From an uncultured Faecalibacterium sp. (lineage in GTDB: Bacteria > Bacillota > Clostridia > Oscillospirales > Ruminococcaceae), in contig CAKTFS010000044.1 in NCBI GenBank assembly GCA_934561115.1, positions 1-9,274 of the forward strand: DNA of 9,274 bases. Direction: 5' to 3'. Of this stretch, positions 6,384 to 9,274 are shown one piece after another. The position numbers and the translations under genes were made by a program. Positions within the stretch are counted from its first letter, which is position 1. Every line of letters starts with the position of its first letter. The notes under the pieces are model-generated. The model was not told the origin of the DNA. It worked only from the letters and a program-made list of their open reading frames with translations, and made no database searches.

Positions 6384-7289
6384 TTACTCGGCGTCCTTCG
6401 GGTCGGTCATCAGCTCCTTGATGCTGGGCACAACGCCGCCCAGATTCTGCAGCTCGGAGGGGATGATGATCTTGGTGGCCTTGCCGTTGGCAACCTTCGC
6501 CAGCGCTTCAAGGCTGCGGATGGCCAGCACCTTGTCGCTGGGCATGGCCTCGTTCAGCAGACGGATGGCATCGGCGTTGGCCTTTTGCACAGCCAGAATG
6601 GCCTGTGCTTCGCCCTCGGCTTCCAGAATGCGCTGCTGCTTTACGGCATCGGCGCGCAGGATGGCGGCTTCCTTTTCGCCCTCGGCGGCGGTGATGGCGG
6701 CCTGCTTTTCACCGTCTGCCTTCAGGATGACGGCGCGCTTCTCGCGCTCAGCCTTCATCTGCTTTTCCATGGCTTCCTGGATCTCCCGCGGCGGGATGAT
6801 GTTCTTCACCTCCACGCGGTTCACCTTGATGCCCCACTTGTCGGTGGCTTCGTCCAGAATGGCGGTGATCTTGCCGTTGATGACGTCACGGCTGGTCAGG
6901 GTGTGATCCAGCTCCATCTCACCGATGATGTTGCGCAGGGTAGTGGCAGAAAGGCTCTCGATGGCGGCAATGGGCTGGTTGACACCGTAGGTGTACAGCT
7001 TTGCGTCCATGACCTGAAAGAACACCACCGTGTCGATCTGCATGGTCACGTTATCGCGGGTGATCACGGGCTGAGGGGGAAAGTCTGCAACCTGCTCCTT
7101 CAGACTTACCTTTTTGGCAATGCGCTCAATAAAGGGGATCTTGACGTGCAGGCCGGCAGTCCATGTGTCGGAGTAGCTGCCCAGCCGCTCAATGACATAC
7201 ACCTTGGACTGCGGCACGATGACGATGTTGGAAACAATGACCAGCACCAGAACAAAAACAAGCGCAAGGATGACAAAAAACAGAACCAT
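6384..7289 (-). CDS. SPFH/band-7 (stomatin-like, QmcA-type) membrane protein
   Basis: This 301-aa protein is of the SPFH/stomatin/prohibitin superfamily, which oligomerises at the membrane, organises microdomains and often guards membrane proteases. One N-terminal membrane helix spans residues 2-22. The SPFH domain follows from about 25 (IVPQSKVYVIERLGSY) to about 170, with the family signature VEVKNIIPPREIQEAMEKQ near 159-177. An Ala/Glu/Lys-rich coiled coil follows at about 176-240 with repeated EGEK-AAI units. A short tail (about 270-301) contains IIIPSELQNLGG. The start is ATG 7287-7289, with AAAGGAG (7297-7303) overlapping the end of the upstream nfeD gene. The gap to nfeD is 15 bases, so the pair is one transcript. 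Length and domain order are normal for the bacterial QmcA-type group. Confidence 0.93.
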   Translation of the reverse strand: MVLFFVILALVFVLVLVIVSNIVIVPQSKVYVIERLGSYSDTWTAGLHVKIPFIERIAKKVSLKEQVADFPPQPVITRDNVTMQIDTVVFFQVMDAKLYTYGVNQPIAAIESLSATTLRNIIGEMELDHTLTSRDVINGKITAILDEATDKWGIKVNRVEVKNIIPPREIQEAMEKQMKAEREKRAVILKADGEKQAAITAAEGEKEAAILRADAVKQQRILEAEGEAQAILAVQKANADAIRLLNEAMPSDKVLAIRSLEALAKVANGKATKIIIPSELQNLGGVVPSIKELMTDPKDAE

Positions 7290-7304
7290 AATACATCTCC
7301 TTTG

Positions 7305-7766
7305 TCAGGTCGTTGTGTGGGGGTTGCGGCTTTCGGTCAGGACAGGCTCTACGATGAGCAGGGTGCTGTGGATCTCGGTAACGCGGCAAAGCGCACCGGG
7401 TGTAAGGGTGTCGCCGGGGGTGGCGCAGCGGGCGTTCCAGTCCACGCCGTCCAGCCGCACCCGGCCGGGGACTTCGGCGGTGACAGGGGAAAGCACGATG
7501 GCCTCCCGTCCCAGATTGCGGTCGCCGTTGGTGGCGGTATGCTTGAGCTGCAGCTTTGCCGCCAGCGGGCGGAAGGCTGCAAGGCACAGGATGCTTACCA
7601 CCAGAAAGACCACCGCCTGCACCCGGAACGACCCGGTGAACACGCAGCACAGCAATGCGGCGGCGGAACCGATGGCAAACCAGATGGAGGTCATATTAAA
7701 GGTGCTGGCCTCCAGTGCCAGAAAGCCCACGGCTGCAGCCAGCCAGAAGATGGGGGAGATCTGCAT
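7305..7766 (-). CDS. nfeD: Short NfeD-family membrane protein
   Basis: This is a 153-aa NfeD protein of the short class that lacks the N-terminal ClpP-like protease. Three hydrophobic segments are visible (about 5-20, 27-44, 48-66). They are followed by a soluble C-terminal OB-type domain (about 85-142) with the typical GREAIVLSPV start, GRVRLDGVDWNA and the closing strand STLLIVEP. It is the first gene of a two-gene unit with the SPFH protein, the classic NfeD-stomatin pairing; in that family the OB domain is thought to contact the SPFH partner. The start is ATG 7764-7766, nine bases after a near-perfect AAGGAGG (7776-7782). The 5' leader predicted from the 7791 promoter is only about 18 nt. 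Confidence 0.9.
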   Translation of the reverse strand: MQISPIFWLAAAVGFLALEASTFNMTSIWFAIGSAAALLCCVFTGSFRVQAVVFLVVSILCLAAFRPLAAKLQLKHTATNGDRNLGREAIVLSPVTAEVPGRVRLDGVDWNARCATPGDTLTPGALCRVTEIHSTLLIVEPVLTESRNPHTTT

Positions 7767-7790
7767 GGTATGTTACCTCCTTATGCTGCT

Positions 7791-7821
7791 ATTATACGGC
7801 ATCCCCTTGGGGGAAGGTCAA
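7791..7821 (-). promoter_or_regulatory. nfeD-SPFH promoter with 19-bp spacer and internal dyad
   Basis: On the minus strand the -35 is TTGACC (7816-7821) and the -10 is a perfect TATAAT (7791-7796). They are 19 bp apart, two more than optimal. The spacer holds a dyad: on the plus strand TCCCC (7802-7806) and GGGGA (7810-7814) around TTG, with a further C-G pair at 7800/7816. A good -10 and -35 at 19 bp around a dyad is the layout of promoters activated by MerR-family regulators. No such regulator lies in the window. Confidence 0.65.
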
Positions 7822-7906
7822 GGGCTTTTTACTGGAACGTTGCACAGAAAACAAAATATAGACAAAAATGGGAAAAAGCCCGTCAACCGCTGCGTCCCTC
7901 CCCGTG

Positions 7907-7947
7907 AAAAAGTAAGTCGGGAAACTCCGCAGAGTTTCCCGACTTAC
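7907..7947 (-). terminator. Intrinsic terminator of the GH13 gene
   Basis: A perfect 16-bp inverted repeat (7912-7927 with 7932-7947) has the four-base loop CGCA. On the minus strand it is followed by TTTTT (7907-7911). It lies 77 bases beyond the amylase stop codon and isolates that gene from the nfeD promoter about 90 bases further on. The stretch 7822-7906 between it and the nfeD -35 is A+T-rich in part and shows no gene. Confidence 0.92.
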
Positions 7948-7963
7948 AAATAAAGAATAGAAT

Positions 7964-7999
7964 TCCGCTATGGATGCTCAGAGCGCAAGCGGAGAGCAT
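7964..7999. repeat. Two interleaved inverted repeats in the 3' UTR of the GH13 gene
   Basis: Repeat A pairs TCCGCT (7964-7969) with AGCGGA (7988-7993). Repeat B pairs ATGCTC (7974-7979) with GAGCAT (7994-7999). The arms alternate A-B-A-B and the two last arms touch. The two hairpins therefore exclude each other unless a pseudoknot forms. The element lies between the amylase stop codon and its terminator. Confidence 0.45.
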
Positions 8000-8024
8000 T
8001 CAAATGGTTGCAGCCCTGCAGACA

Positions 8025-9274
8025 TCACTGGATATCGTAGTAGCTGTGGTTGGGGTTGTGGCCGTTTTCCTCCACCACGATGGTAAAGCCCATGGGGTTT
8101 ACCTCGGTGTGCTTGCCGGACGCCAGCGGCTCCACGATGATGTGCTCAGAGCGGTTCACGATGATCTCCGCAGTCTCGGTCTTGCCGATGCGCTGGTAGT
8201 GCAGGATGCCGTCCTCAGCCCGCAGCACCCGCAGCTCGCCGGTGCGGAAGGCCTCGCAGCTGTGGCGCAGCTGCGCCAGCTGTGCCAGCACCGGGCGCAG
8301 CCGCTCTTCGTGGCTGTCCCAGCAGAAGAAGGCGCGGTTGAAGGGGTCGCGGTAGCCCTGCATCCCGATCTCGTCGCCGTAGTAAAGGCAGGGCACGCCG
8401 GGCAGGGTGTAGATGATGGCGTAGGCCATGCGCAGGCGCAGCATTCCTTCCTCGTAGGCTTCGCCGGTCACGCTGCGGCCGCTCTGCCACTCCCGGCCGC
8501 GTCCGTTGGCGGGCTCGTCCGCGATCACGGTCAAAGCACGCTCGGTGTCGTGGGTGGACAAAAAGTTCAGCGCCGTGTTGATGGCGGGGGCAGGGTAGTG
8601 CTCGCAGATGGAAAGGATCTCGTTGGCGGCCTGCTGGGCGGGCTTGCCCTTGACAAAATCCAGCACGGAGTTCTTGAAGGGGTAGTTCATCACACTGTCC
8701 AGCCCCTTGCCCAGCAGGTAGGTGCGGCGGTGGTCAAAGCCGAACTTGGTGGTGGCGTCCTCCCACACCTCGCCCAGCAAAAACTTCTCCGGGCTTACCC
8801 GCTTGACGGCGGTGCGGATCTTCTCGATGAATTCGTCCGGCAGCTCGTCGGCCACATCCAGCCGGAAACCGGCGGCACCCCGGCGCAGCCATGTGTCGAT
8901 GACGCCGCCCTCGCCGGTGATGAACTCCACAAAGGAGGGGGTCTCCTCGTTGACCTCCGGCAGGGTCTCGAAACCCCACCAGCTGCGGTAGCCGCCCTTG
9001 TACTTGGGGTCAAAGTCGTACCAGCTGCGGTAGGGGGAGTTGGGGTCGCGGTAAGCGCCGCCCTCGCCGTAGCGGCCCTCGCGGTTGAAGTACCGGCTGT
9101 CGGAGCCGGTGTGGCTGAACACGCCGTCCAGCACGATGCCGATGCCGTACTTGGCGGCCTCGCGGCAGAGCACCTCAAACTCTTCGTTGGTGCCCAGCAG
9201 CGGGTCCACGTTCAGGTAGTCGGCGGTGTTGTAGCGGTGGTTGGAGTGCGCCTCAAAGATGGGGTTCAGGTACA
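8025..9274 (-). CDS. GH13 alpha-amylase-family glycosidase (5' end beyond window)
   Basis: This is a glycoside hydrolase family 13 enzyme acting on alpha-glucans or maltodextrins. 416 codons are visible, open at the right edge. The frame continues upstream of the internal Met at 9209: residues YLNPIFEAHSNHRYNTADYL (9272-9213) are the classic start of the GH13 catalytic barrel after beta-2. Region I is DGVFSH. Region II, GFRLDVADE, carries the nucleophile Asp at codon 8856-8858. Region III, EVWED, has the acid/base Glu at 8769-8771. Region IV, STHD, has the third Asp at 8547-8549. All catalytic residues are intact. The barrel ends near YYGDEIGMQGYRDPFNRA, followed by a short beta-rich C domain. 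The sequence style is closest to neopullulanase/cyclomaltodextrinase-type enzymes, whose N-terminal CBM34-like domain would lie outside the window. Whether it is secreted cannot be seen. It ends in its own terminator. Confidence 0.93.
   Translation of the reverse strand, partial: YLNPIFEAHSNHRYNTADYLNVDPLLGTNEEFEVLCREAAKYGIGIVLDGVFSHTGSDSRYFNREGRYGEGGAYRDPNSPYRSWYDFDPKYKGGYRSWWGFETLPEVNEETPSFVEFITGEGGVIDTWLRRGAAGFRLDVADELPDEFIEKIRTAVKRVSPEKFLLGEVWEDATTKFGFDHRRTYLLGKGLDSVMNYPFKNSVLDFVKGKPAQQAANEILSICEHYPAPAINTALNFLSTHDTERALTVIADEPANGRGREWQSGRSVTGEAYEEGMLRLRMAYAIIYTLPGVPCLYYGDEIGMQGYRDPFNRAFFCWDSHEERLRPVLAQLAQLRHSCEAFRTGELRVLRAEDGILHYQRIGKTETAEIIVNRSEHIIVEPLASGKHTEVNPMGFTIVVEENGHNPNHSYYDIQ

Noticed and set aside
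6342..7907. A 521-codon plus-strand frame opposite the SPFH and nfeD genes
   Set aside because: It is a shadow frame rich in Gly/His/Asp with no recognisable domain; the minus-strand genes have ribosome binding sites and clear families.
9207..9209. The ATG at 9209 as the start of the GH13 gene
   Set aside because: The same frame continues to the window edge with the conserved YLNPIFEAHSNHRYNTADY segment, so this Met is internal and the gene is 5'-truncated by the window.

Overview
The window is about 9.3 kb of GC-rich (by eye near 60%) bacterial chromosome. It reads as a Gram-positive gut clostridium of the Oscillospiraceae, with Faecalibacterium, Gemmiger or Subdoligranulum as plausible hosts. 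That placement is inferred from the protein types (clostridial Mrp with an N-terminal Cys cluster, a SpoVB-type flippase, a clostridial-looking LysA variant), the GTG starts, the strong AGGAGG-type ribosome binding sites and the high GC. No rRNA, tRNA, CRISPR array, insertion sequence or phage gene was seen, and this is mostly core-genome housekeeping DNA.

Layout. Positions 1-656 (minus) hold most of an Mrp/NBP35-type Fe-S carrier ATPase, cut by the window edge, with a good promoter at 754-782. Positions 865-2430 (plus) encode a 14-helix-type polysaccharide/lipid II flippase (SpoVB/MATE-like). A strong promoter at 2448-2476 and a structured leader of about 100 nt precede a 632-aa membrane-anchored UDP-sugar 4,6-dehydratase (2582-4480). 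Next come a diaminopimelate decarboxylase-like PLP enzyme (4565-5851) and a small unassigned membrane protein (5888-6286). A perfect 17-bp hairpin terminator at 6316-6357 closes this plus-strand group and faces the convergent minus-strand genes. The minus-strand pair nfeD (7305-7766) and SPFH/band-7 (6384-7289) runs from a promoter at 7791-7821. Further upstream on the minus strand, a GH13 alpha-amylase-type glycosidase (8025 to beyond 9274) ends in its own terminator (7907-7947).

How the genes work together. The flippase, UDP-sugar dehydratase and DAP decarboxylase all fit cell-envelope supply: polymer export, modified amino-sugar precursors, and meso-DAP/lysine balance. NfeD and the SPFH protein form a known membrane-microdomain pair. 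The GH13 enzyme serves alpha-glucan use and is transcriptionally separate.

No clearly new multi-gene system is visible. The points most worth a second look are the LysA-like enzyme in which the usual PLP-stacking His is Phe, the nfeD promoter with a 19-bp spacer and internal dyad resembling MerR-family targets, a palindrome that exactly fills a candidate promoter spacer upstream of lysA, and the unassigned 132-aa membrane protein.
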